Shown here: positions 48,911 through 61,970 of the stretch, one piece after another
How positions within the stretch are numbered: the stretch's first letter is position 1
How the letters are laid out: every line of letters begins with the position of its first letter
Assembly: GCA_015039315.1 (NCBI GenBank)
Contig: WIDE01000034.1
Location: forward strand, 298,668 to 362,667
Direction: 5' to 3'
Source: Clavulina sp. PMI_390
Lineage: Eukaryota; Basidiomycota; Agaricomycetes; Cantharellales; Hydnaceae
DNA: 64,000 nucleotides
Notes under the pieces: generated by a model
Told to the model about the DNA's origin: nothing
What the model saw: the letters and a program-made list of their open reading frames with translations, nothing else
Databases searched by the model: none
Position numbers and translations under genes: made by a program

Positions 48911-51900
48911 TTAGTGGCACCCACACGACTCAGCAGCAGCCCCTCCGGTGCTGGCCGGATTTGCAGGTGGCGCCACAGGCGGGACCGCTCCGGTCCCAAA
49001 CGCAAGTGCGGAGTGTGAGTCCTCCTCGGCTTTAACGTCGAGCGCGGGTGACCATTTGAAGAAGTTGTTCGGTTTGAGCGTGACGCGGAGGTGCTCGACG
49101 GGCATACTAAACACAGGGATGTAGTTGATTCACCATCCCCGCGAGAGGGCATTAGGCGATAGGAAGGGATGGCGTAATGTGGGGAGAAGACGAGGTCAGG
49201 AAGGATCGATCGATCGATGAGGCATGAAAGGCGAATGGGCGCGATACTCACACAGGCCAGTCTTCAGGTCTATGAGATATAACCCAAGTGACAGGGACCC
49301 ATCAATGAGAATTGGCGACCGATGACATAAGATTTCACGTGTTGAAAAGGCAAAGTGTAGGCAGAAGCAATGTATCGCCCCAAACAAGTACGATTAAGTG
49401 GAAAGATTGAAGGCGTAAGACAAGGAAGCAGTCACTTGTGTCAGTAGACCATCGACAGCGCATTTCAGAATTCACAAGGGCGTGGAGAAAAGGGACAAAC
49501 CTCGGAATGTGGGTTGTTCCTGATTACCGCCCACAATCAATCGCAGATGACGAGTTGAATCCAAAATCCACCAGTACAAAGCATAAGCATGACAGCCAGA
49601 GTCGGCCCGATGTAGGAGGAATGTCAGACAATCAGCCAAATTGCCACGTTTCGAATATGAGAACGGAGAAGCGCTGTTGGCTAGCGATCGAGGGATCGAG
49701 AGCAACAAGTATCTCAAGGGATCATTAATCCTGCCCGCTTGCCCACGGTCGAAAAAGCGGCGAGCAATTTCCGCTCGCCGAAGCCGAGGGGAGACCCAGG
49801 AGAATGCAAGGAGTGGAAGGACACTGAAAAGAGAAAGCTAGAGACACGCACCAAACGTAAGGAAGAGCAAGAGATCTTCATTCTCTATGCTCTTGTCACT
49901 CTTGACCCACTCGCCGATAGAGTCGGCAGGAGAATCGCGACTGCGGACAGAAGAGCGGTAGCAGGATGCCCAAGCGACCAATCAGTCATGGAAGTGAGGA
50001 GAACATGAGGCTCTGGACTCACGTTTGGGGCACATACTTCCCCGCTGGGAACATCCTCTTTCCTTCCTCATCCTTTACAACCCACAACGTCTTGGTCGCA
50101 AAGGTCGCACGCCTCGCAATCCAGCTGTCTGGCTTGGCAAGCAACCTAGTCGCAGCGCCCTTCATTGCGATGTTGAATCCGACGGGGTTGCCAGACGCGT
50201 AGTGAGTCCTTCCTGGATTCACAATGGTCCACCTCCTGTCCAGCTCAGCATTGTACTCACGGGCGCCGTCCTTGAGCACCTGCTTCTGCACAACAAACCC
50301 ATTCCCGGCGAAGTTCTCCTTCGAGCCCGTGCCTTGCTCCATTGGAAGAATGTCGCTCTCGATAACCGAGTTATTGAGTCCGTCCACCATGGTGTCAAGT
50401 CGGAGGGAGAAGATGTGCTGGTGGTAATGAGCTTGGATCTGTGGTGCGACCAGGGTACCATGGGGAGGGTGTTCGCCCTGAGCAGCGGCATAGACATTGA
50501 GGATACCAGTGAGTCGGGTCTCCAGCTCGATGGTGCCATCTTGGAAGAAGTTGTAGTCTATGGGAACATGGAATTAGTGTCTGTGCTGCGCCTAAGACGG
50601 TGAAACCACGCACAGAAGCAGTACTCGTAGTTCGCGACCGTCGCAATGAACGAAACCCTGTTGGCCAAGCAAGTAAAATTTTCGACCGTCAACGCTTGAG
50701 ATGCATGGTGAGGAGACAACAATTGCGAGGGCTGGGGACATACACAAGCTTGCGACTGCGCACAGAAATTGCCTTCCCGCCCGCACGGAAGTCGGTGTGC
50801 TTCCACAGTAGACCTAGGAGAGATTAGGCAATTATTTCAGTACGTCGGCCGATCTCAACAGCCCATTCAGGTAGATAAGTGCCGAGGAAGCTTAGCGCAC
50901 CAGCATCTTCCTCGTGAATGCATACGGCACGGTTCAGGACTGTTGGCTGGCCGTTATGGCTGACGAAGCAACCGGGCTATGTACGCAGAGAGAGAGAACC
51001 TGGTGGGTCAGCGCCAGCCGGAGCACTACGAATAGTGAGAAGAAAGAGGCTCACGAGGTAGTGAATTGTTCCAAGGCAGTCGCACCCAAGGGTGAGATCG
51101 TTTGCCATTGCACCCATTCCATATTCACCGCTGAGGTTTGAAATATCACAATGCAATGCCGGGGAGCCATCCAATCAAGGGTCAGGGAGAATTGAGTCGA
51201 AGGGACGGAATGGAGTGTAAGGGGGAGAGAGTAACTGATTCGTCAGCCCAAAGGAATGGAGAAAAGCAGACGGAAAAAGGAAAGGATGCCCCAAAAATTA
51301 CGAGAGATACGTACACGTCGAAGGCAAACTTGCGCCCGTGAGGGTGTTCGGGGGCACCGTACGGTACGACCATCTCGGCGAGACTCATACGGTACATGAC
51401 ACCCCTTCGCTCCGCCTTGCCCGCTGAGCCCGTTAGCTCGTCGTCATACGTGACAGTAGAGATAACCAGGCCTTCGCGACCGTTGAACCCGATATGCATA
51501 CGCCACTTCTGCCAGGCAAGCTCGTTCCCATTCATGGTGAACGACACGCCCTGGGGCTGCGTAATGTGGAGGGGCTTGAGACCCTCGCGGGCTTCGAGCC
51601 CAGCCTTGTATGCAGGAGCCTCCTCCGCCGACGAGTGCAAGGAGGTCGTGGCCATGAGTTCGGGGAGGTATTCATGTGGCTCGGTGGGAGGGGCGATGCG
51701 CTCGCGCTTAAGGGCATAGTCGGGCTCGTCCAGGGCTGGGGGTTTCGTCTCACCATCGCCGCTCAACTCCCCCTTAGCGCCCGTGTAATGTGGGGCAAAG
51801 TCGATATGAATCACACTCTTGGTGGTGTCCTCGATAACGGGGAAGAAGTCCATGGGATGCGAGTACAGGTTGGAGTCGGGGGAGAACCGTGCGTAGAGGA

Positions 51901-53054
51901 GGCATTGCTGAAGACGTTTCGAGGTAGGGAAACGGGCATCGTACCCAATGGACCAACCATCTGCACAGAGCTGTTCGGGGGAAACGCCAACTGCAGCAGC
52001 AAGCTTGATAACAGTGGGCTGTGGGAGGTATTTGGTAGTAAAGTTTGCGAGTGTTCACAGACCCCAGCGATCAAGGCGTCGTGAGGCGGCGCGAGAATAG
52101 AATGTATCCATGTTACGTCGGGATCCAGGCGACCGAGGGGAAACGGTGATCCAATTGATTAGTACAACGCCTGACAACTTGTTTTCGAGGAAGAATACTA
52201 ACATCCTTTCTAACAATTTCTTCAGCTTCGAGGAGCTCCTCGGGAGTAATCTGGGGCTGGACGCCCTCAGCAAGTTTATCGAAGCTGTCGACGGCCCAGG
52301 TGCTCGTAGCAACGTCCTTAGTGAGAACCGCATTGTATGCAGCGCTGAGAGGCAAATCACCGTGCAAGTCAGAATTGGAGTGAGAATAGATGTTCGTCGA
52401 AACGGAATACGAGAAACTTCGTGGCCTGAAGCTCACACAGGCCAAGAGGTCTCGTGACACAGCTGTTTCTCGCAGCTTGCTCGCTTTGTTCATTCAGAGA
52501 CTCGCATGAATGATAGTACCCACCCGGTGACCACATCAATGAACTAATCCCATAACGAAAGAGGCACACATGAGAAGGGGCCAGCGAGACCAGCGACCGA
52601 GCCGGAGCCGAAATGCAAGACAGCAGTGCGATAAGCCAGGAGGGTAACGAACGCCAGTGAGGGAGGCACTTACATCGATCTCACCACGACGAGGAATGCT
52701 CTCCGGAGCCGGTGGAGGCGCCTGACCCGGCGCGATCGGGATTCCAAGGAACGCTAGTACCTGTTCTTTCGGCGGTGGAACCAGGCTGGCGGTGATAAAC
52801 TTGCACGCCTTCACAAGACCATTGGTGGCACCATGCTGGCGCACTGCGAGAGAGATCGAGGAAATCTCTTCTCCAGAGAGCTCATCTAGCGGATGGCTTG
52901 TGCTGCTGTAGGGATATGTAGTCGTTGGAGGTGTGGCCATGGTGGCGGTGGAGGTGGGCTCGATCTTGACCGCCTCAACCTCAGGTTTCACCTCTGGCTT
53001 GGAGTCGAGGTTGATGTGAGCTTGGAGGTCGGAAGAAATTGCTGATGGCGCCAT
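48911..53054 (-). CDS. copper amine oxidase (TPQ type)
   Basis: Oxidises primary amines to aldehydes with release of ammonia and H2O2, using copper and a topaquinone made from its own Tyr. It starts at the ATG at 53054 (MAPSAISSDLQAHINLDSKP) with an acidic, Pro-rich leader, then the N-domains (HPLDELSGEEISSISLAVR; SIGYDARFPTSKRLQQC). The catalytic domain shows VPYGAPEHPHGRKFAFDVY, LTLGCDCLGTIHYL, the TPQ site ATVANYEYCF (Tyr of NYE), the copper ligands in AHYHQH, and IVNPGRTHYASGNPVGFNI. The C-terminus is rebuilt from small exons: FPAGKYVPQT, then SPADSIGEWVKSD, a 19-nt exon (49519-49501) giving FGTTHIPR, an 18-nt exon (49269-49252) giving PEDWPV, then MPVEHLRVTLKPNNFFKWSP and a tail ending ESCGCH. 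No peroxisomal PTS1 is seen at the end and no signal peptide at the start. Confidence 0.9.
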
Positions 53055-53706
53055 CGAGTACTATAAGAGGCCCTGTCGGGGTTGGCGTCGGTCGGTGAGG
53101 ACGAGTTTCTGACTGTGATTGGCGGTATAAGAGGTGCGCGCTCCCGATCCTGTCTGGATCGGCTACTGAGTGGATCCCACGTCCATTGCAAAAAAGCAAG
53201 TGGATCATTAAATTAATGTTATGATAAGGAACACCCGAAGACTCTTCTATTCTGCGTCCGCAATCTCCCATTCTTATCGCGTGGAGTGGAGGCGACGTCC
53301 ACTTCGGATAAGCGCCGACCCGAATCCGGTGGAAGCCTATCTCACGAGTCCTCCACTGCAACCAGCTCATAGACTTGCACGAATGATACCGCAGATCTTC
53401 TTAATTTTAATCTGCAGAACTATGAAATCAATCGAAGCCCAGGCTCCTCCACTTCTATGTCCACTTGACCAACTGACGCGATCCGTGGCATCCACATCCA
53501 CGCTAACTGACTTGCGATAACCCTCCACTCAAAAGCTTGCCTATCGTAACGATCGATACTGTGCTCTCTCCACCTGATCATGGACGAATGATACAGATAT
53601 TCATCAACGCTATAAGTAAACGCTGGGCTGGGGTCCTGGGCATACCCTCAATCCTTGCCCAACTTCCCCCCTGCCCTCCCCCGACCAGTAATTCATCCAT
53701 TTTATC
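53055..53706. promoter_or_regulatory. spacer between divergent amine oxidase and cupin genes
   Basis: About 650 bp between the start codons of the amine oxidase and the EutQ-like cupin. No clear operator was identified; plus-strand short frames here have no motif support. Confidence 0.35.
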
Positions 53707-54441
53707 ATGCCGATTGATGTACGGAATTTGCCTATTCGACTATCCTGATCAGTGACTAACGAGGACCTTGCCGCCCCATACGTTGTCTCATTGGGTCATC
53801 ATACCGAACAACCTTAGATCCTGAAAGGCGCCCAGTTCAACCTCCCTCTGCTCCCTCTTGGGAACGGTGCATCGATCGGTAAGACTACACTGTCATGCTG
53901 CACTATTGCATCCCGCTTAACTCAACCATCTATCTGAACGGAACCGGACGCATCACGCTCTTTTGTAGAGGATGCTTTCACCACTGAGGACCCTGAAAAG
54001 CCAATTACCTCGGGGCTCTTCATAGTCGACAAGGCGTCCGAGCCTTTCGTCTACACCTACAAGTACCACGAGGTTTGTCTCTGTTCTTCAATCGCCACGT
54101 GCAAGTGGAGTACTAAATCTACATTTGTGTAGGTCAAGATCATTCTTGAGGGTGAGCTGTGGTTGGAGGCCACCGGGCCCGACGAAAAGAACTCGACGGT
54201 TATCAAGGCCGTCGCCGGTGACGTTCTGCGTATCAAAAAGGGCACCGTTGTCAAATTCTCCAGCCCAAGCCGGGGGAAGGGTGAGTGAATTTCATCATCT
54301 TGATCGACTGTGGGTCATGGTGGATCTGATATTGGACATGCTGCCCCCTGTTCCTCCTTCCTTGCTTGTTTTCGGGGACATTTTCGCTCTTGATTATCAA
54401 CAGCATTCTATGTCGGTCAGCGGGCGTTCCACGATTGGTAG
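53707..54441 (+). CDS. EutQ-like cupin protein
   Basis: A small single-domain cupin resembling ethanolamine-utilisation EutQ-like proteins of fungi, whose reaction is not established. Exons 53707-53718, 53818-53878, 53969-54072, 54133-54280 and 54404-54441 sum to 363 nt, giving 120 residues. The first exon is only four codons (MPID), joined to ILKGAQFNLPLLPLGNGASI. The cupin core follows: DAFTTEDPEKPITSGLFIV, YKYHEVKIILEGELWLEATG, then AVAGDVLRIKKGTVVKFSSP, ending YVGQRAFHDW. The first metal-box His is present (YKYHEVK), but the second box lacks the usual second pair of His, as in EutQ-like proteins. It is transcribed away from the amine oxidase, which suggests, but does not prove, a joint role in amine use. 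Confidence 0.85.
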
Positions 54442-57400
54442 TTTGTCAACTCCGTTTTCCTCGCACTTTTTTGTCGATTGCAATTCTGTATCTCGATTTG
54501 CTGTATGTATTTATACCATGAAAACTATCATCTGAACGGCACCTGGTCGGGAAAGGGTTTCTCAGGCAGAGTGATGACTGCGAGCTTGTGCGGCACACGT
54601 GTTTGGCCCTATTGACTCGCCATCCAATCGGCCGGCATGTCACCGCCTTCCCATCTACCTGGGACTTTGAGGGCAATCATTTCTAAATTTATTCGACGCG
54701 TCACGCTCAACTGGGGTTCTTTGGGAACTGGAGGTTATGACCACCAGCCGAGCCCGTCCGAATCCTGCAAATGACGTTCACTTCTGGCTTCATCGTTGCT
54801 TCAATCGTTCTCTGCCAAGACTTCGATCCTGACTCATGGCACTGTCTATTCTTCAACACCCTCTTCTATTGGTTATTCGGCCATTTTCTGCCTATCCCCA
54901 TCAACGCCCTAGGAAAAACCCTCCGACCTAAATGACCTCAGGATTGGGATGCACTGGATAACCTCACCTGCGCTTTCAGGCAATTACAACCGAAACCCTA
55001 GCCCGTGTCTCCTCCCGCTCCTAATTTTGTCATGTCAAGCGGGACAGGTGTCATGGAAGTCCAACCACGGCTCTTCTTTTGAAGGTTTCCGAAGAACCCC
55101 GCTTATGGGAAGCCCATCATCCGCTGATCTTGATCGGTTTGTCTTCGCTGTTGCCGTCTACACCTTGTGTTGATATCTAATTGAATCTGAGATAGAACAG
55201 CAAGGGTATTTACCAAGCCGTCTCAGATTTCTTCTAATTACGGCTGTTTCTCACTTGCTTAGAGCGCTGAGATCTCAAAGGATAACACTATTACATAGGC
55301 GAAATGGGAAGCTCCGAGCGAGACAGAGCTAGGGCTCGTCATCTACGCGCGAATATCATTTATGTAGATATAGACCTATTACGATCTGACTCTCACCGCC
55401 AAAACTCCACACTGATATCCATATCGCCGCATCGATATCGATTCGTTATGTCCGCCATACTTGGCATTATTCTTTGACGAGGTTTACCCCCTCAGAGAGC
55501 CCCGACATGTGGAATTGCAGAGGTGTAGTGGTCACCTGCTTTCCATCCTTTCTCAGCGCTGGAAGCTACCACTGGATGATCACTAATAGCCTAAAACAGG
55601 ATTCGTTCGGCTCCGGGTGTCAGCTCTGATCATGTGATTGTTTGTGGATTTCAGCGGTTCTTGCCTTGCTGTTGCCTGAACTAGATTTAAGATCCTAACG
55701 CTTTAGGACGCGCTATCTGAACAGTACGACCGTGGATAGGCACTTCTAGGCCTATAGCTTGCTGAGCTGCAGTTTCTATCAATGGCTACACCAACATCAC
55801 ATATCAAACAAGAAGTCTCGGGGCTAACCACTTGTCTAACTTTTGATGCTATTGTTACCTAACATCTGCCGCCTTGCCGGTGCCTCCAGCTTTTGGAATC
55901 GATGAGCGTTATGTTTTGTGGATGCTTTTCCCTTTAAGGTCACGGAGTTATCCTTGAGCTGCAACGACGCAGGGCGTCCTTTGAAGGCGCTCCCATTGAG
56001 TTCCAAGGGTGTTGGAGGGCCTGTACTGCAATTTCGATAGCCAGGCGAGGTGTCCGAATGCGATGCATGATTTCCTCCGCAGTTGGTAGCTATATTCCCT
56101 GGGATCAATATTATTCTACACCATGTTCTTGATTATGAGACGAAGAAGCGTGATGGATCGTGCACTACGTTCTTTATGGGTGTATTTGCTTATCACCGAG
56201 ATATCCCCAGGGAAAATCTTACTAAGTCAGTGTTCTATTGTACATCGCTTCATATGCCTTTGTGAATTCTTACGATGCATCGTGGTATGACAACTGTTGC
56301 GGTAGGTTCAGTGCTTACCACAACTCCTATCATGTTGGCATGTTCGTGTCTTGTGCATGATTCTGCCTTGGAAGGTCTTATTCGGGGCGCATTGAAGAAC
56401 CAGGTGGGGTGGCTTAGTCCGGGCATTAATAGTGCGACGGTGTGCTGATCTTCACTCACCCGCGCAATCTCACTTCTCGGCTCAAGGAATATGACGACCC
56501 ATCGTGGGTCTGTCTATCGACACTTGTTTCCTGTAATCGTGATCGGTCTAGTCCTCGCAGATTTGTCTACTTCGCGCCCCAAGTCTTGCGGCACATTCAC
56601 CCACCAAGACTCTCCTAGCCTCTATCGTGCAGTGTACTGCATGATATTATTTCAAAGCGCATCACAGCACCAAGGTTCTAGCCCTATACCTCCAGATCAG
56701 CATCGAGCGCCTCACGCTAAGCACTGTGTCTACCGCGCACTGCGAGAAGACTAGCGACCAGCCACTCCAACAGTACCTCAAGTTCGCTGATCGATATGGG
56801 TAAGGTCAGTCGAACTTGTCCCGACCTTGCTACTAAGCCTTCTGTCCCGCCTGTCCGCTGTATTTAGGGAATGCCCGCTCAAAGTGGTTATTATGTCTAC
56901 TTCTCTGTTCTGCCTACTTAACGGTGCTGGCTCTGGACGGATCTATCCCTTGTATGCCAGTAATATTGATCGATGCTATTTGGCCCTGACCCTCCCTGTG
57001 GACAATCCAAACCCACGCGAAGGTCCGCGATTCTTGGGTTATTGCTCTGTATGCCACCCAACAAAAGACTAGGCAGATGGCTCTGGTTGGTCTCAATACA
57101 CCGCTGAAAACACAAGGGCAGCTAGTCTGTATCTCCATTATCCTTGGTGACTGTGAGGAGATCACTTTAAAGGTAAGGGAAGATGTGGCTAGGAGCCAGT
57201 GGCGATACTGTCCGGCGGATCCTCGAGAGTTTCTTTAGCATCTAGAATATGGCCCAACTTTCATTGTAAGGGAGGGGGCAGCGTATACAACGTTCTTGTT
57301 TGGTTGTCTGAGCCAAATTACTTATTACCAGAAGGATCCCAGCCCCTGGGACCTTCTAATCGACCACGTCTCGCTATATGACACTGGACTCAGCGGGCTA

Positions 57401-58768
57401 TTATTGAGAGTTCGCTAAGGCCAGGCTCTTTTCCAAACCCGAACACAACGACTGTCTACGCATTTATTCTGTTCAGGCTTTCCGTTGCCTCCGTCGAGCA
57501 CATGGGGAGACGAGAAGTGGGGACGCTACCATATATCTTCTACTGCTGTATTTGAAAAGCATTGATGTGGGCCACCGGTCGGGACCCCCGCCGTCAGCTG
57601 TGATGCGAGAAAGTTGAGGGATCTAAGCGAGCAGTGGTTCGGCGGCACATCAGAATACCACCAGTTTTGTAATTTGTATCTACAGCTGTATCGACTGTCT
57701 ACAGGCCTGAGTGGTCATAGAGTAATCTCTCATTGCCACCGCGCTACGTGTACGACGCTCTCCGGCCACCATATCCATCGCCTCGCAAACCTTGTGCCAA
57801 TAGCTTTCAGACATCTACACAACTAGCCCGCATTTCTCACGCCCATGCCCGCTTCCCAGCCATACATTTATTGCAACTCATATGAGTCAGGACAAGACGC
57901 TGGTGGTTAATGCTAACAAACGGCGATATACTGGCCGAGCCCGAATATGTATAGAAGTGTTCCACGTTGCCAACCTGCGTCTTTGCCATCTCCCACAGCC
58001 TTTAGTCTATATGCTCTTTGGTCATAGCTTCGACCTGAAGGGCGCGGTGAATGCTAATAATAACGTCGTCAAGTGCGTTTCAAGAAACTGAGCTAAAACA
58101 TTGGTTTTCCAATAATTTTTTTTCTCCAAAATGTAATAGTCATCAGAGAGTTCTGAAACAACATCGAATTATCGCTATTGTGAGTAGGTTGGAAAGATCT
58201 CCAATTATCATATGATTTGGTCGATTGTGGGCCGTTTCGACTGAATTTGCTCTCTCCCACAAAAGATCTGCTCAATCCTTGACGTGAGGAGTCCAGAAGC
58301 AACGTCTCATTTTTTTTCTGAGCGCTGAGGCAGATAAGCGTAGCATCGACAATGGGGCGTCGGGTTTTTTCTCCAACCCTGGCTGGGCTTGAGTTTGCAT
58401 CCATCATGTTCGACGGTTCCGAGTTCCCATAACCTCGGACAAATGTATTGTGGTTAGCAATTGAGGATCATCAACTTGCGAGATTTAGCTTACTAAATCA
58501 TTGGAATTGCCTTTACAGATGTGTCACTGGCTGGGATCTTCGCTACCAGTTGTCGAGCGATTTGCAAACGATGTGCGAGGGGGGAGACAACATGTCGCTA
58601 CATGACCCTTTTGCGCAAGCACTGATCGCTTTCACACCACCGACCTCTCCCTACACCATCACACCATTTCTCATTCTTCACTGAATCTTTGACACTCGGA
58701 TACTTCACCACTTCCTGGTCACGCTGCCACTATCTCTTGTGGGGAATCTGTCCTATACTCCTCTCTAC
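54442..58768. other. 4.3-kb gene-poor region
   Basis: No complete gene, RNA gene or transposon with recognisable ends was found. A 54-residue hydrophobic open frame (54771-54935, starting MTFTSGFIVASIVLCQDF) and several short frames (56491-56754, 57882-58091) exist but lack motif or splice support. Base composition looks more AT-rich and stop-rich than in the gene-bearing parts. It may hold old mobile-element or gene remnants. Confidence 0.35.
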
Positions 58769-60800
58769 ATGATGAGCGACACCAAAGGTCCTGCTCGTGG
58801 ACAGCCATTTGTGGGGTACTTCTTGGTGGCAATCATGCTCAACAGCTTGTGAGCCTCTTTACCACCATCATGCCTCAAACGGCCCGACTCCAAAGTTCCT
58901 GTCGCGTAGCTGGACTGGGGTTATGCATGTTCAGGCATACCTACTTTATCGAAAGTTTCCAAAGGACCCTTTCTATATCAAACTCATTGTGAGCGCCAGT
59001 GTATCCAGCGTCTAGGTTTCTTGCTAACGCAGTTGTTCAACCCGCGTCAATCTATGTCCAGGTCTCAATTCTATGGTACCTTCCCCTCTATTGCTACTAG
59101 GAATTCGCATTTGTCTTGAACTCAAAGTGGATCTGTTCAGCCTTTCCCAGAACTTCTACTTGTGCGTGTAGGGGTCGCTTGTGTAATTCCCGGTTAGAAT
59201 GACGCTAACGGTTGTTACCCCACACTCCAGTGGCACCTGCCTATCCTTCGTCCATTACACCTTGATTGCTGCTGCAAAGCATCCCGTGCTCCTTCTAGAT
59301 CCCCCATGGTACTGTTTTGACCACGTTACATGGTGCTCTTCCTTTGCCTGATCAATGTACCTTCCAGGGAAATCCGATATATCGCTACTCACAGGGTCAG
59401 GCGCTGATGCGAGTCGTTTGCAAAAGCTCGTCCAACGTCTTACTGTTTCTTGCAATTTTAGCTTCTCACGACAACATTGACGCAGCTCTTCTTCGTGGGT
59501 CGATTATGGGCATGTAGGTGCTCTGTGCATCGCCACTCCGCATGATTCACTCACAACTTGACACCCACTTCAGATGGTATAAACATTTGGATGATGCTTT
59601 CATTAGTTAGACTATTTCGTTCAGCTATTCTTGGTCGCCTTGAGCTCAATTTTCATTCTTTTTTGTAGAGCATGATGGTTTTAGGGACCCTAGGTAACTA
59701 TCCTGAGATGATCAACGAGAGCTATAAGCGCTAAGATCTTATTGGACATTCGCGCCGCTCTGTTAGCGCTTGGCATCGGTGAGCGATCGGAACGCATATT
59801 TGGACAATTTCAGGATAATAAAAATAGCCTCAGTGGAGAACAATACGGATTGGCATCTACAGTATACTAGCAACTCGGTTCTGTTCTTTTGGTCACTGAG
59901 TGCTTGGAATTGCTCAATAGTGCGGACCATTCCTTTCAATTCTGTTTTTTTTTTCTGATGCATCTGTCTAGGTGGTGGTAGACTGCTTCATCTCTATATC
60001 CCTTGTTCTTGTCATGCTTCGACGAAGAAGTGGGTTCAAGTCGTGGGTGTTTTTTTTGGACTACAAAGCGAGCTCGGTATGCTGCCGGCTTATTAACATC
60101 CCTCCTCTCGACAGCACAAATTCCGTCATGAACCTGATCACTCTCTATGGGGTCGCTACTGGGGGGCTGAGTTCTCTGCTTGCTTTGGCAGGACTGATAT
60201 TTGTAAGCTCTTTACTTGACACACCTTCATTTGGCCCTGAAGGCTGCTCACGAATCGTCCGGTTCGCATGATAACCAGAACCAAGTGAAGTCGTACCCCG
60301 GTCTTTTTGTCACTACAACTGTACGTCGCGCTCTGCTTTTGACCATTTCATGCCTTTGATATGTTACGCCCTTGTTGTAGTGGGGACCTGCGATTACTAT
60401 CTGCGCCGTTCTCGCGAAGTGAGCCCAGAGTTTTACCCTTACTCATACTGGCTGACGGTTCTGCAGCCTCCAAGTGCGAAGCTCGTTACGTGCTCTGATA
60501 CCGACTGAGCAGAGTATTCCAGTACCCAGTTTCTCGATACGGCCTCCGGAATCGGCCCCACGACACCATAAAATGGCTCCCGTGACACAAGCTTGCTCGT
60601 CTAATTCCGCCAGCTTGCTGCCGAATGAATCATCTACAATGCCCGGTGTTCAGCACCATGGAGCTGGCAGCAGCACTACCTCCCCTCCGACTATAGCAGC
60701 CGCCATATCCCCCAATGATATCACGCCTCTGTCAACGGAATTACTCCCTGGCCCGTCATCCCGTCAGTCAGGAGATGAGGTGCTATATATTGGACCATGA
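58769..60800 (+). CDS. seven-helix membrane protein, DUF6534-like, copy B
   Basis: Start at 58769: MMSDTKGPARGQPFVGYFLV, then AIMLNS spliced to FWTGVMHVQAYLLYRKFPKDP. The exon order is the same as in copy A: VSILW, GTCLSFVHYTLIAAAKHPVL, W-EIRYIATHR, LTTTLTQLFFVGRLWAC, ENNTDWHLQYTSNSVLFFW, VVVDCFISISLVLVMLRRRSGFKS, NLITLYGVATGGLSSLLALAG. The cytosolic tail begins LQVRSSLRALIPTEQSIPVP and ends at 60800. Helices are inferred from hydrophobic runs. Function unknown; in these fungi such proteins occur in expanded families. Copy C lies 1.2 kb downstream in the same direction. Confidence 0.72.
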
Positions 60801-61970
60801 GACTGCTGGGTTGATAGGTACACATCAGATTGACTACGCTACCGCAACAAATTATTACTGATTCTCTTTGTATTAGTCGTTGCTATTGCATTTAGCTCAG
60901 GGTGAGGCTACGCTATCAAAAACCTCGCACACGTTTCCGACCAGAAGGTTAAATGAACGGGGCGATATGCGTGCCGTTTGGACATCCGTGAACTCGACTT
61001 AACATTACCCCTAACATCGATCTCACAATATAGTTGGCCTTGGTATTATGATACCTGATCCCATCAAGCCTTTTCTCTCTCTTGTGGAGCGCCTTAAGAT
61101 GCTCTGCTACCACACAAGTTGAAGAATATGATTGCCATGTCGTCTGCTGGCACAGCTTCGTTGATTGTACTAACTCCATACCTCTCGCATTTGTATTATA
61201 AACATAAATTCCTAGTCCAATACTCTTAATAGCCCTCTTTCCATCGCCTGAATGGACTTAAGGGTCCGGGCAGGCGTATGAGCTAGAATTTGTTGCTGCC
61301 ATAGTGGCACAAGAACATAGTGGCGGATATATCGAGCGTATCCTTATCACCTCTAACTCCGTAGATGATGCATGTTTCTACTATTCTGAATGTCTAAGAC
61401 GCTATCTCGAACATTCAAAGTATACTCCTTTTGCGTCCCTTCAAGGTGTTTGGCCCGATGCCAGACAGTCCCAGACTGATGGGTGTTTGGCGAACACTTC
61501 GCATGATGGTCGGTGCTTTAGCTAGCTCATTCCATATCTGACAGCTAAGCACTCTTTCAATTATTGTTCACTATTCAACGGGGAATCATGCGGACTTTAG
61601 TGTTGGAGCAATGATGCATCAGCTCAGTTTTTTTCTCGAACGTGGCAGCAAGAGTGTGCTCCTGTTATGTCCAAGATTTCCAGATCGTCGATTGAATCCC
61701 GCAAGATTGAAGAGATCGAAATCCCTGAATTGAGTACAGCATATGATGGAACATGCTGTAAGTCTCTGCCAAGTACACCTTTGAACTGCTTGTGCGTGTT
61801 TGGTCCCAGGGGCGATTTTCCAGCAGCTGAGCGGAAGGATTTGCCAAGGCGGAAGCGAAGGCGAGCTACCCAACGTTCCCTTTTTACATCTGTGTCAATG
61901 TGTTTGTGCCCGCTACACAACTCCTCAGCTGTTTGCTCTCTGGAGCACGCAGCGCTCTTCGCTGCTGTCT
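60801..61970. other. spacer between DUF6534-like copies B and C
   Basis: About 1.17 kb. A plus-strand frame running into 61971 is open from about 61800 but lacks a signal; no other gene was supported. Confidence 0.3.

Noticed and set aside
50025..50603. Plus-strand open frames of 192 and 196 codons (also 51494-52084)
   Set aside because: They are antisense to copper amine oxidase exons that carry the copper ligands and family motifs.
54771..54935. 54-residue hydrophobic open frame as a small membrane protein
   Set aside because: Short, isolated, no conserved motif or splice context; hydrophobic short frames are common by chance in T-rich DNA.
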